A stretch of DNA of 64,000 bases, taken from contig CP121313.1 of assembly GCA_043513815.1 (NCBI GenBank), positions 62,001-126,000 on the forward strand. Reading direction: 5' to 3'. A program made the translations under genes and the position numbers. A model generated the notes under the pieces. That model saw only the letters and a list, made by a program, of their open reading frames with translations, made no database searches and was not told where the DNA came from. Every line of letters begins with the position of its first letter. Position 1 is the first letter of the stretch. This stretch comes from JANQIO01 sp043513815 (lineage in GTDB: Bacteria; Pseudomonadota; Gammaproteobacteria; Pseudomonadales; Halieaceae). Of this stretch, positions 41,099-49,749 are shown piece by piece.

Positions 41099-41776
41099 TA
41101 AGGTGCCGGCGTTGGTACCGTCCACTCCAGACCTTCCGCGCCTTCCCAGACTTTTTCATCGCTGACCGGCTTACCACCGACAATCGTGGCGATCACGTTG
41201 TACAGGAACAGCAGCTGGGAGGCGCCATAAATGAAGGCACCTATAGAGCTGATCATGTTGAAGTCGGCGAACTGCAGCGCGTAATCGGGAATTCGTCGCG
41301 GCATGCCGGCAAGTCCGACAAAGTGCTGCGGGAAGAAGGTGACGTTGAAGCCAACAAAGGAAATCCAGAAGTGGATTTTGCCCATGGCTTCGTTGTACAT
41401 CTTGCCACACCATTTGGGCAGCCAGTAATAGACGGCCGCCGTCATGGAGAACACCGCGCCAGCTACCATCACGTAGTGGAAGTGTGCGACCACGAAGTAG
41501 AGTAGAACCAGAAGAAGTGCTGGAACAACACCGGGTCGCCGCCGAAAATGAAGAAGGTGACAGACGGCGGCGCATAGGTCGTCGACAGCGGTGCGTAGAA
41601 CGTCCAGCCAAAGGCCGGACCGCCGCCCTCCATAAACATGGTCGACAGCAGCAGCAGGAAAGTCGGCGGCAGTATCCAGAAGCTCCAGTTATTCATGCGC
41701 GGTAATGCCATGTCTGGCGCACCGATCATTAACGGTATCATCCAGTTGTGGCAGGACCGTGATGATGATCTCCCAT
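41098..41776 (-). pseudogene. coxA: Cytochrome c oxidase subunit I, multiply deleted
   Basis: The subunit I gene (normally about 530 codons) is reduced to roughly 225 codons in four collinear pieces: the start MGDHHHGPAT (41776-41747, after a good GGGAG site); NWMIPLMIG to SVTFFIF (41747-41544); GGDPVLFQHFFWF (41543-41505); and YFVVAHFHYVMV to LEWTVPTPAP (41499-41101). Compared with known CoxA proteins, about 90, 60 and 130 residues are missing at the joins and the usual tail after PAP is lost. Two joins change frame. The CuB ligands (HPEVY and the His pair) and the helix II haem ligand are gone, so no working subunit can be made. CoxB and CoxC beside it look intact. Confidence 0.88.
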
Positions 41777-41789
41777 TATCAAATTCTCC

Positions 41790-42956
41790 CTACTGGCCTT
41801 GCTTGAAGTTGTAGACGTCGATGGGCTGAATCATGTCACCCATATTGTTGCCGAACGCGTTGCGCTGGAAAGTCAGGACAGCTGCTATATCGACATCATT
41901 GAGCTGACCACCAAAGGCCTGCATGGCAGCGTTATTACGCGAACCATTGATCACGATATCCAGGTGTCCGCCAAGTGGACCCATGGCGATGGCACTGCCG
42001 GCAATGGCTTTACCAACGCCGCCTTCACCGTTGGCGCCGTGGCAGGCCAGGCAGGCGCGGTCGTAAACGCCCTGACCGCGGGCGACCAGCTCGTCCATGG
42101 TAAAAGTCTGCTCCATTAGCGCCGAAATTGCTTCTGCCTGCGCCTGCTTCTCGGTCAGCCACTGATTGTACTCATCGCGCTCGACAACATTTACCACCAA
42201 CGGCATGAAGCCGTGATCCTTGCCGCACAGCTCGGCGCACTGGCCCCGGTAGGTGCCGGTTTTCTCGGCTCGTGTCCAGGTCTCGTTGATGAAGCCGGGG
42301 ATGGCGTCTTTCTTGACCGCGAGCTCCGGCACCCACATGGAGTGGATGACGTCATACGCCGTCACCAGGAAGCGAACCTTGGCGCCCACCGGGATCACCA
42401 TGGGCTCGTCGACGTCCAGCAGGTAGAATTGGCCCTTGTCATCTTCGTTGTAGATTTCTTCCTGGGCCGTCTTTAGGTTGCTGAAGAAGCTGACGTTCTC
42501 GCCATCGTCCAGCAGGTATTCGTACTTCCACTTCCACTGGTAGCCGGTCACCAGGATGTCGATTTCAGCATCCTCAGTGTCGTAAACATCAAGCAGCGTC
42601 GACGTTGCGGGCACCGCCATGCCAAGCAGGATAAGGAAGGGCACAACGGTCCAGGCAATCTCGACCTTGGTGCTCTCATGGAAGGTGGCGGGCGTGACAC
42701 CGCGGGATTTGCGGTGCGCAAAGATGGAATAAAACATCACGCCGAACACCAGAACACCGATCACCACAGAGATCCAGAAAATCAGCATGTGAAGGCTAAA
42801 AATTTCAGCGCCAATCTCAGTGACACCCTGATCCATGTTCACCTGGAATCTGCGGTCGGCCTTTTCGTCAGCCCAGGCCGGACTGACTGTGCCGCTCAAT
42901 AGCAGGATCACAGGAAACATTGCGAGCCAAAAAAAGCTTCTCGCCTTACGCAACAT
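41790..42956 (-). CDS. coxB: Cytochrome c oxidase subunit II with C-terminal cytochrome c domain
   Basis: A 388-residue subunit of caa3-type oxidase. A signal peptide (to about residue 29) is followed by two membrane helices (HMLIFWISVVIGVLVFGVMFY; VEIAWTVVPFLILLGMAVP), the cupredoxin domain with YQWKWKYEY and the CuA ligands in GQCAELCGKDHGFM, and then a fused cytochrome c domain with CLACH near 300 that accepts electrons directly. Everything needed is present. It is the first gene of the oxidase operon; coxA begins 13 bases after its stop. Confidence 0.94.
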   Translation of the reverse strand: MLRKARSFFWLAMFPVILLLSGTVSPAWADEKADRRFQVNMDQGVTEIGAEIFSLHMLIFWISVVIGVLVFGVMFYSIFAHRKSRGVTPATFHESTKVEIAWTVVPFLILLGMAVPATSTLLDVYDTEDAEIDILVTGYQWKWKYEYLLDDGENVSFFSNLKTAQEEIYNEDDKGQFYLLDVDEPMVIPVGAKVRFLVTAYDVIHSMWVPELAVKKDAIPGFINETWTRAEKTGTYRGQCAELCGKDHGFMPLVVNVVERDEYNQWLTEKQAQAEAISALMEQTFTMDELVARGQGVYDRACLACHGANGEGGVGKAIAGSAIAMGPLGGHLDIVINGSRNNAAMQAFGGQLNDVDIAAVLTFQRNAFGNNMGDMIQPIDVYNFKQGQ

Positions 42957-42985
42957 TGTGCGTCTCCTCAGTTTTGATTGTTATG

Positions 42986-43013
42986 AGTGCGAGATGTGTG
43001 ATCAACTCGCACT
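42986..43013 (-). promoter_or_regulatory. Inverted repeat upstream of coxB
   Basis: AGTGCGAG and CTCGCACT (8-base perfect arms, 12-base loop containing TGATCA) lie 30 bases before the coxB ATG. It could be an mRNA hairpin in the leader or a protein-binding operator for the oxidase operon. The centre contains TTGAT and TGTGA half-sites but no complete FNR/Anr or CRP box. Confidence 0.4.
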
Positions 43014-43249
43014 GCCCCCTCCACCTGGTCGTGTAGCTCCCCAAACAGGGCTGGCTGGCAATGCCGTCTAGGCGGATGCAGGCGCGCTTGCAGGGATGAC
43101 CACGGGACTGTTCCAGGTGGTGTAAATCGCGGCGCAGTATACTCGATTTGACATACGAGAGCACTAGCCTGGGGCCCGCAATTCCGCGCCATACACGGCG
43201 TCGGGCCAACCCCTGTTAAACCCTCTGGCGGCCGTGGTTGTACCAATAT

Positions 43250-44599
43250 ATGGCGTATGACAAACATTTGAACCACAAGATATGGCAGATAGCCTGGCCG
43301 GCAATTCTGTCCAACATTTCCACTCCTCTACTGGGCATCGTCGACACCGCCATCCTGGGCCACCTGGACAGCACGATCTACCTGGGTGCCGTCGCTATTG
43401 GCGCCAGTATCCTCTCTTTCATCTACTGGGGCTTCGGCTTCCTGCGCATGGGGACCACCGGGCTGGTTGCCCGTGCGGTCGGCGCCGGAGACAGTCGACG
43501 GGAAGCGCTGGTGCTGCTGCAGTCCATGGTACTGGCTGTGGGCCTGGCGATGCTGGTATTGGCCAGTCAGCACGCCTGGGTGGGCGCCGGCCTGCGCTTC
43601 ATGGCGCCGGGTGCCGAGTTGGCGCCGTTGGCCGAGGAATACCTGCGCATCCGCGTATTCAGTGCGCCAGCGGTGTTGCTGACGTACGCTGTCCTGGGCT
43701 GGTTTATCGGCCACCAGAATACCCGCTGGCCGTTGCTTATTCTGGTGTTCACGAACGCCCTGAATATCCTGCTGGATGTCCTGTTCATTGTGGTGCTGGA
43801 CTGGAACAGTGCCGGCGCCGCACGTGCGACCCTGGTTTCCGAGTATGCCGGCTGCGCACTGGCGTTGTGGCTGGTCAGCCGGCGCTTCCAGGGACCACCC
43901 CTGCGGGCCCTGCGCGCTGAGTTGACACGCCTGTCCGCCTACCGGGAGTTGCTGGACAGCAATCGCTTCCTGTTCATCCGCACCGTGTGCCTACTATTCA
44001 GCTTTGCGTTCTTTACTGCCATGAGCACGCGCCTGGGGGAGGCCACCCTGGCTGCCAACACCATCATGCTGAACCTGCTGCTATTGGCTGCCTACGGTCT
44101 GGACGGTTTTGCCTACGCGGCCGAGGGCCTGGCAGGCAATGCAGCCGGCGGTGGCGACCTGGACCGTTTCCGCCGTGCCGTTGGGGCCTGCTGGCGCTGG
44201 TCGCTGGTCACGGCGAGCGTGATGAGCCTGGTGTTCCTGCTGGCTGCACCCGCTCTCTATCCAGTGTTCACCAGCCATGCCGAGGTGCACAGCCTGCTCG
44301 CCGGCCACCACCTGTGGCTGGTCGCCATGCCGCTGGTGGCAGCGCCTTCATACCTGCTCGACGGGGTATTCATCGGCGCCGCCCGAACACGTTACATGAT
44401 GTACGGCATGATTATTTCGCTCGGCCTGGTCTATTTGCCGTTGTGGTGGCTATTCCAGGGGCTCGGCAACCACGGCCTGTGGCTGGCATTTCTCGCTTTT
44501 AACGGCGCCCGGGGTGCCAGCCTGTACCTGTACTACCGGCGGCTGGACGACAAGGCGGGCTGGCTTGACCCCCAGACACGGGCTGTCTCTGGTTCATAA
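43250..44599 (+). CDS. MATE family efflux transporter (DinF-like)
   Basis: A twelve-helix multidrug/sodium or proton antiporter, 449 residues from the ATG at 43250. The two homologous halves are visible, the first opening with IWQIAWPAILSNISTPLLGIVDTAILGHL (typical MATE helix 1 with the conserved Pro and Asp), the second with FLFIRTVCLLFSFAFFTAMSTRLGE. The pattern AYGLDGFAYAAEGLAGNA is characteristic of the DinF subgroup. The start is not sharp: TTG at 43238 and the ATG at 43250 both lack a good Shine-Dalgarno. It is divergent from coxB and unrelated to it by function. Confidence 0.87.
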   Translation: MAYDKHLNHKIWQIAWPAILSNISTPLLGIVDTAILGHLDSTIYLGAVAIGASILSFIYWGFGFLRMGTTGLVARAVGAGDSRREALVLLQSMVLAVGLAMLVLASQHAWVGAGLRFMAPGAELAPLAEEYLRIRVFSAPAVLLTYAVLGWFIGHQNTRWPLLILVFTNALNILLDVLFIVVLDWNSAGAARATLVSEYAGCALALWLVSRRFQGPPLRALRAELTRLSAYRELLDSNRFLFIRTVCLLFSFAFFTAMSTRLGEATLAANTIMLNLLLLAAYGLDGFAYAAEGLAGNAAGGGDLDRFRRAVGACWRWSLVTASVMSLVFLLAAPALYPVFTSHAEVHSLLAGHHLWLVAMPLVAAPSYLLDGVFIGAARTRYMMYGMIISLGLVYLPLWWLFQGLGNHGLWLAFLAFNGARGASLYLYYRRLDDKAGWLDPQTRAVSGS

Positions 44600-44679
44600 G
44601 CATTGAACGACCCAGCACGATCGCACCGGTCCTGGCCGGCTGTTCCTGTAGCAAGCTGTAGCAGCACTCGCGGCAGTGG

Positions 44680-44919
44680 TCAGGACTCGGAATCCGCCGG
44701 TGAGGGTGGAACTACCAGGGTGACCGCCTCGGCTTCCGCGTCGATTCGCCTTGCCGGCTGATTGACCCGGGTGCGCAATTCGCGCGGTGCCTCGGCGGGG
44801 CGCAGGTCAGAAAATCCGCAGCTCACGCACTCCCGCTGTCGGGTTTCAGAGTCCACCACCAGCTTGTCCATTTCACCACAGCGCGGGCATACGGCGCCGG
44901 CGATAAAGCGTCTGCTCAT
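44680..44919 (-). CDS. YheV family putative zinc ribbon protein
   Basis: A 79-residue protein with two CXXC pairs, CPRCGEMDKL and CVSCGFSD, 18 residues apart, which form a zinc ribbon as in YheV/DUF2387. FIAGAVCPRCG at the very start is the family mark. The C-terminal half is charged and low in complexity. Function is unknown. The ATG overlaps the aroE stop by one base (TAATG), so it is translated behind aroE. The frame is open upstream to 44991 inside aroE but without homology. Confidence 0.82.
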   Translation of the reverse strand: MSRRFIAGAVCPRCGEMDKLVVDSETRQRECVSCGFSDLRPAEAPRELRTRVNQPARRIDAEAEAVTLVVPPSPADSES

Positions 44920-45758
44920 TATTGACCTCCAGTGATAGCAGTACGCAGCTCCGCCAGCACGGGACCAGTCTGCGGGCGCAGGCCGCGCCACAGATAGAAT
45001 GATTCTGCCGCCTGTTCCACCAGCATGCCCAGACCATCGCTGACCGCCCAGGCCGTATGCTGGGCCGCCCAGCGCATGAACGGCGTCGGCTGCGACGCGT
45101 ACATCATGTCATAACAGCAGCTCTTTTCGTTCAGCAGGGTATCCGGCAACGCCGGCAGCTCGCCCGCCAGGCTAGCGCTGGTTCCGTTGATAACCAGGTC
45201 GAAGCGACGCCCCTCGAGGCGGCGATAATCACCGGCCTCCAGCTTGCCCAGGTCGGCAAAAGCGTCGACCAGCGACAGCGCCTTCTCGGGAGTGCGGTTT
45301 ACCACCAATAGTTCCGCCGGGTGTTCATTCAGCAGCGGGCCCAACACACCGCGTACGGCACCCCCGGCGCCCAGTATCGCCACCTGCCGGCCACGAATCT
45401 GCCAGCCCAGGTTTGCGACCATATCCCGTACCAGACCAATGCCGTCGGTGTTATCACCAAAAAGACTGTTATCAGCGCGGCGCGCAAGGGTGTTGACGGC
45501 TCCCGCGATCTGCGCGCGCTGGCTGAGCTCCGTGGCGTAGTCAAAGGCGTCGATCTTGAACGGCACCGTAACGTTCAGGCCACAACCCCCGGTGCTGAAA
45601 AAGGCATCAGCGGCGGCGGCAAATTCACCTTCTTTTACCAGCGCCGCCCGATACTGCAGGTGCTGGTCAGTTTGGGCGGCAAAGGCTGCGTGTATCCAGG
45701 GCGACCTGCTTTGACGGATGGGGTTGCCGAATACCGCATAGCGGTCGGTTTCGCTCAT
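44919..45758 (-). CDS. aroE: Shikimate dehydrogenase
   Basis: NADPH-dependent reduction of 3-dehydroshikimate to shikimate in aromatic amino acid synthesis. The 279 residues show the substrate site NPIRQSRSPWIH, VTVPFK with the catalytic Lys, NTDGIGLV, and the nucleotide loop GAGGAVRGVL followed by NRTPEKA, where the Arg favours NADP. Length is typical. It overlaps hemF by four bases (ATGA) and the YheV gene by one, so hemF-aroE-yheV forms an operon as in Pseudomonas. Confidence 0.95.
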   Translation of the reverse strand: MSETDRYAVFGNPIRQSRSPWIHAAFAAQTDQHLQYRAALVKEGEFAAAADAFFSTGGCGLNVTVPFKIDAFDYATELSQRAQIAGAVNTLARRADNSLFGDNTDGIGLVRDMVANLGWQIRGRQVAILGAGGAVRGVLGPLLNEHPAELLVVNRTPEKALSLVDAFADLGKLEAGDYRRLEGRRFDLVINGTSASLAGELPALPDTLLNEKSCCYDMMYASQPTPFMRWAAQHTAWAVSDGLGMLVEQAAESFYLWRGLRPQTGPVLAELRTAITGGQ

Positions 45759-46669
45759 GTGCTGAGCCAGTCCCTCGGCTTGAGAAATTCCTCAGTGAGA
45801 CGCGCTTCGGGAGTACCGGGCTCCGGATGGTAGTCATACTCCCAGCGTACCAGGGGGGGCAGTGACATAAGAATGGCTTCGGTACGCCCGTCCGACTGCA
45901 GCCCAAACAGGGTGCCGCGGTCGTAGACCAGGTTGAATTCCACATAGCGGCCGCGCCGGTAGAGCTGGAATTGACGCTCCGGCTCTGTAAACGCCGTCTC
46001 ACGCCGGCGCTGCACAATAGGCACATAGGCTTTGAGGTAGGCGTCACCCACCGCCTGCATGAAGCCAAAGCAGGTAGCGAAGTCCCACTGGTTGAGATCG
46101 TCAAAGAACAGGCCGCCGATACCTCGCGGCTCCTGGCGGTGCTTCAGAAAAAAGTAGTCGTCGCACCACGCCTTGAAGCGCGGGTACACGTCCTCACCAA
46201 AAGGTGCGCAGGCGTCGGCCGCCACCTGGTGCCAGTGCCGGCAGTCTTCCTCATAGCCGTAGTAGGGGGTCAGGTCGAAACCGCCGCCGAACCACCAGAC
46301 TGGATCTTCGCCCGGCTTTTCAGCAACGAACAACCGCACATTGGCATGGGAAGTGGGCACGTGGGGGTTCCGTGGGTGGATGACCAGGGAGACGCCCATG
46401 GCCTGGAAGCTGCGCCCCGCCAGCTCCGGCCGCTGGGCACTTGCTGAAGGTGGCAGAGAGGCTCCCGCCACGTGAGAGAAATTGACGCCGGCCTTTTCGA
46501 ATACGTCGCCGTCTACCAGTACGCGACTACGACCACCGCCACCTTCCTCTCGTTCCCAGCCGTCCTCGAGGAAGCTGGCGCCGCCGTCCTCCGTCTCAAG
46601 GCCCTTACAAATGCTGTCCTGCAGCCCCAGCAGGTACTGCTTTACCGCCTCGGTGGACACTTCCGACAT
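45755..46669 (-). CDS. hemF: Oxygen-dependent coproporphyrinogen III oxidase
   Basis: Aerobic enzyme that decarboxylates coproporphyrinogen III to protoporphyrinogen IX in haem synthesis. The 304 residues include the conserved HPRNPHVPTSHANVR, the GGGFDLTPYYGYEED segment and FATCFGFMQAVGDAY followed by RRGRYVEFNLVYDRGT, all hallmark motifs. Length equals that of other bacterial HemF proteins. It precedes aroE with a four-base overlap; tsaC lies 50 bases upstream on the same strand. Confidence 0.96.
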   Translation of the reverse strand: MSEVSTEAVKQYLLGLQDSICKGLETEDGGASFLEDGWEREEGGGGRSRVLVDGDVFEKAGVNFSHVAGASLPPSASAQRPELAGRSFQAMGVSLVIHPRNPHVPTSHANVRLFVAEKPGEDPVWWFGGGFDLTPYYGYEEDCRHWHQVAADACAPFGEDVYPRFKAWCDDYFFLKHRQEPRGIGGLFFDDLNQWDFATCFGFMQAVGDAYLKAYVPIVQRRRETAFTEPERQFQLYRRGRYVEFNLVYDRGTLFGLQSDGRTEAILMSLPPLVRWEYDYHPEPGTPEARLTEEFLKPRDWLST

Positions 46670-46719
46670 GGTATTCTCCCTTCAATAAATAACGGCTTTC
46701 CAGCGCTCAAAGATAACAT

Positions 46720-47277
46720 TCAACCAGACCGGATGACGGCGTCAGTGGCAAGGTCGCGGATCGTCGAGGGGCGGGCGTTGCCACCCAGGCGGCCCGGTAC
46801 CACGTCGTCGAGCTGCGCGCCGAAATAGCGCCATAGCTGAAACTGTTCGCGAGCCGGTTGTGCGCCCCCCACATTGGCGGAGGTGGACACCAGAGGTCCG
46901 CCAAACGCCAGGCACAGGGCCTGCACGGTGGGATGCGAAGACACCCGCACGGCAACCGTGTCGAACTCGCCGCACACCCAGGGCGGTACCCGCTCATGGT
47001 GTGGCACCAGCCAGGTCGTGGCGCCCGGCCACGACAGCTCCAGCTTTGACTTCGCTGTGCCGTCCAGGTCGGCCAGCAGCCAGCCGAACTGGGCCATGTC
47101 AGCCCCCACCAGAATCAGGCCTTTCTCAACCGGGCGCCGCTTCATGGCCAGCAGGTGCATTACCGCACCCTCGTTGGCCGGATCACAGCTCAAGCCCCAG
47201 ACCGCTTCTGTCGGGCAGGCCACCACGCCGCCTGCGGCAAGAACGCGCACTGCCTGTGAAATCCTCAGTGATGCCAT
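46720..47277 (-). CDS. tsaC: Threonylcarbamoyl-AMP synthase TsaC
   Basis: First step in making the t6A37 modification of ANN-decoding tRNAs: threonine, bicarbonate and ATP give threonylcarbamoyl-AMP. The 185-residue YrdC-fold protein has the KRRPVEKG basic motif (with PTEAVWGLSCDP before it), SWPGATTWLVP and the STSANVGG loop. It is the short TsaC form, without the C-terminal Sua5 domain. The ATG at 47277 is preferred since homology begins at once; the frame extends to 47370 without homology. It lies next to dprA, the usual gammaproteobacterial order. Confidence 0.93.
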   Translation of the reverse strand: MASLRISQAVRVLAAGGVVACPTEAVWGLSCDPANEGAVMHLLAMKRRPVEKGLILVGADMAQFGWLLADLDGTAKSKLELSWPGATTWLVPHHERVPPWVCGEFDTVAVRVSSHPTVQALCLAFGGPLVSTSANVGGAQPAREQFQLWRYFGAQLDDVVPGRLGGNARPSTIRDLATDAVIRSG

Positions 47278-47363
47278 GGAAATGAACCGGTGCTGTTGGT
47301 CGTTGGCCGGCACAGTAGCCGGCGGTTCCAGTGAGGCTCGACGGCCTCGAAAAGCGCGAGAGT

Positions 47364-48464
47364 CTAGCATACCTTGCGGCTGTACAAGCCGCCGCGCTGC
47401 TCGATATGGCCCGCTAACTCGAGCTGCTGGAGTGCGACCAGAACCTCGTCAGCGGTACCCGACCCGGCAGCTACCAGCTCATCAACACTCACCGGGTCAT
47501 ATCCCAGTTTCGTCAGCGCGGCCCGGGGGTGCAGGTTGCGCGCCGCGAGCAACTCGCGATGCGCTGCGCTCAGGGAAGCGGTTTCCGTGACAATGTCGGC
47601 AACTGTCTCGGCGAGACCCGCCCCTTCCCTCAACAGCTTGTGGCAGCCGCGGCCACCGGGGTCAAAGATGGAGTGGGGCAGCGCAAACACCTCCCGGTTC
47701 TGTTCCAGGGCCAACCGCGCGGTAATCAGGGAGCCGCTGCGCAGGTTGGCTTCCGCTACCAGCACGCCCACGCTAAGGCCGCTGATGATGCGGTTGCGCT
47801 GCGGAAACTGTTGTCGGCGGGGCGCAGTGCCAGGATTGAATTCGGTGACCAGGGCGCCCGCTTCTGCAATGGCCGTGCGCAGTTCGGTGTGCCCGCGCGG
47901 ATAGCAGATATCGATACCGGTTCCCAGCACGGCCAGGGTTGGGCCACCCACAGCGAGCGCAGCGCGATGGGCTGCGGCATCAATTCCCAGCGCCATTCCG
48001 CTGCAGACCGAGAAGCCCGCCTCGGCCAGTCCCGCGGCAAACAATCCGGCGGCACGGGCGCTGGCGGCACTGCAGCGGCGGCTACCCACCACGGCGTACT
48101 GGATGCGTGACAGGACGGAGGACTGGCCTGCCACATAGAGCAGGGGCGGGGGGTCGTGAATCTGGGCAAGCAGTGGCGGATAGTCGCGGTGGCCCAGCGG
48201 CACCAGCCACGCCGATTCCCGATCAAGTGAGACCAGCGCGCGGTCAACCGCCGCACGGACCGGATGTCGCGCCGCACCGGACGCCCAGCTACGCCGCGCG
48301 GAACAGGCAGCGCGGCCTGTTCCGGCGCGCAGCCAGTCGCGGTCACTCGCACCCAGAATGTCTCCCGGATTGGTGGAAAGGGTCATCACCCGCCGCAGTG
48401 ATGCTGCCGGCAGGTCGGGCAGGTGGGCCAGCGTCAACCAGTGACGCAGTTCGTCGTTATTCAT
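47364..48464 (-). CDS. dprA: DNA processing protein DprA
   Basis: Loads RecA on incoming single-stranded DNA during natural transformation. The 366 residues contain a helical N-terminal region, the Rossmann-like DprA fold with VVGSRRCSAASARAAG, SGMALGIDAAAHRAAL and FPQRNRIISGLSVGVLVAEA (all conserved), and a C-terminal winged-helix-like domain (about 300-360). It is the central gene of the LysM-dprA-tsaC cluster. Presence of dprA alone does not show competence; no com genes are in the window. Confidence 0.94.
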   Translation of the reverse strand: MNNDELRHWLTLAHLPDLPAASLRRVMTLSTNPGDILGASDRDWLRAGTGRAACSARRSWASGAARHPVRAAVDRALVSLDRESAWLVPLGHRDYPPLLAQIHDPPPLLYVAGQSSVLSRIQYAVVGSRRCSAASARAAGLFAAGLAEAGFSVCSGMALGIDAAAHRAALAVGGPTLAVLGTGIDICYPRGHTELRTAIAEAGALVTEFNPGTAPRRQQFPQRNRIISGLSVGVLVAEANLRSGSLITARLALEQNREVFALPHSIFDPGGRGCHKLLREGAGLAETVADIVTETASLSAAHRELLAARNLHPRAALTKLGYDPVSVDELVAAGSGTADEVLVALQQLELAGHIEQRGGLYSRKVC

Positions 48465-48526
48465 GGATCGTCCTTGATCCGCGCCGGGCTGAGCCGGCGG
48501 CTGGTTATTGCAGAGCGGGACCTGCG

Positions 48527-49564
48527 CTAAGGCGACGTAACCCTGTCGAAAACTTTCAGCGGCCGGTCGCTCTTGAGCACAATGCCATAGCTCATCTTGT
48601 CAAAGACACGGAATACCATCAGCAGGCCGGCGCGTACATCCGGAATTTGAACATTTTCGTTCGAAATTTCGTCGCGTACTACCTCTCCCCGCTGATAGAT
48701 CGCCATCACATAGCCTTCTTCCATACCCTCGCGTGCACCGCGATTGACCGCCACCACATCGAGTTTGCCAATCTGGGTGATGCCGGAGTCTACAGCCAGC
48801 ATAACGCCCTCGATATCGCTGGCCGGCGGACGTGGCTGGAAGGTGGCGGCAATCTCGCGAATCTCCGTGGCCAGCATGCGGTCACCATTGCGCACCTCTT
48901 CGGTGATACGGGTGACCTCGAACTGGTTGATATCTTCCTCGTGGTCCTCGCGCAGTCGGGCGCTACCGATATCCTTGGCCTCCAGACCCAGGGTCTCACC
49001 CGTCTCCGGATCCAGGAACAGGTTGCCGGCTCGATAGATGCCAAAGCCGGTTTCACCTTCGGGCAGCATGCCGCGGGCATACAGACGGTCGCCCGCACTG
49101 CTCAGCAGGTGGCGGTTGGAACCGGCGATCACGTAGGGCGCGCCCTCCAAGTCCTCTGGGGCCACGATACGGTGTCCGCTGAGCCAGGGGCCGATGTCTT
49201 CCAGAGATATGACAGGGATGGCACGATCCAGTGGATCAATGCGCATTTGTGGCGTTAGCTTGACGGTCTTGGAGGCGAGGCCGCGGCGCACCCGCAGGCG
49301 CGGTTGCCCATTCACCCACACCAGGTATATCTCGTCGCCGGGGAAGATCAGGTGCGGATTGTCGATCTGGGTGTTGATATCCCAAACCTCAGTCCAGAGC
49401 CAGGGGTCCTCCAGAAACATGCTGGCAATACCCCAGAGCGTATCGCCTTCCTTGACGAGGTAGACCTCGGGAGCGTTCTCGGCAAGCCGGATTGCATCTG
49501 CGTGAGCCGCGATGGGAAGCATACTCGCCAGCAGCAGATACCCTGTTATCAGTATCGTTTTCAT
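48527..49564 (-). CDS. LysM peptidoglycan-binding protein
   Basis: A 345-residue exported protein with a signal peptide (ending AAHA, about residue 22) and one LysM domain at about 33-80 (YLVKEGDTLWGIASMFLEDPWLWTEVW, with LIFPGDEIYLV), which binds peptidoglycan. The rest is a larger domain of unknown role shared by the LysM proteins coded upstream of dprA in many gammaproteobacteria. It is not a hydrolase by any visible motif. The ATG at 49564 has AGGTAG upstream; a GTG/ATG-rich extension to 49696 looks non-coding. Divergent from def. Confidence 0.85.
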   Translation of the reverse strand: MKTILITGYLLLASMLPIAAHADAIRLAENAPEVYLVKEGDTLWGIASMFLEDPWLWTEVWDINTQIDNPHLIFPGDEIYLVWVNGQPRLRVRRGLASKTVKLTPQMRIDPLDRAIPVISLEDIGPWLSGHRIVAPEDLEGAPYVIAGSNRHLLSSAGDRLYARGMLPEGETGFGIYRAGNLFLDPETGETLGLEAKDIGSARLREDHEEDINQFEVTRITEEVRNGDRMLATEIREIAATFQPRPPASDIEGVMLAVDSGITQIGKLDVVAVNRGAREGMEEGYVMAIYQRGEVVRDEISNENVQIPDVRAGLLMVFRVFDKMSYGIVLKSDRPLKVFDRVTSP

Positions 49565-49631
49565 CGGTTCTACCTGCATTCCTTCGCGTGTCGGCGCACG
49601 CATTATTATTTCACGTCCTGGCGCAGGTACA

Positions 49632-49660
49632 TTGGGCATGTCCTGCACTCGCTGTATAAT
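49632..49660 (+). promoter_or_regulatory. Candidate promoter for def-fmt-rsmB
   Basis: TTGGGC (49632-49637) and a perfect TATAAT (49655-49660) are separated by 17 bases, the ideal spacing. A second TATAAT lies at 49700-49705 with a poor -35. Both are in the gap between the divergent LysM gene and def. Confidence 0.45.
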
Positions 49661-49749
49661 ATAGGGCAGTGTGCTGGCGCTCAAACGACAGCGCAAGTCT
49701 ATAATCCGTTAATTCGACCCCTGTCACGGCTACTACTCCTTCCTTATAC

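Noticed and set aside
44600..44679. tRNA or small RNA between the MATE and YheV genes
   Set aside because: A short CTGTAGCA duplication is present but no cloverleaf or clear hairpin.
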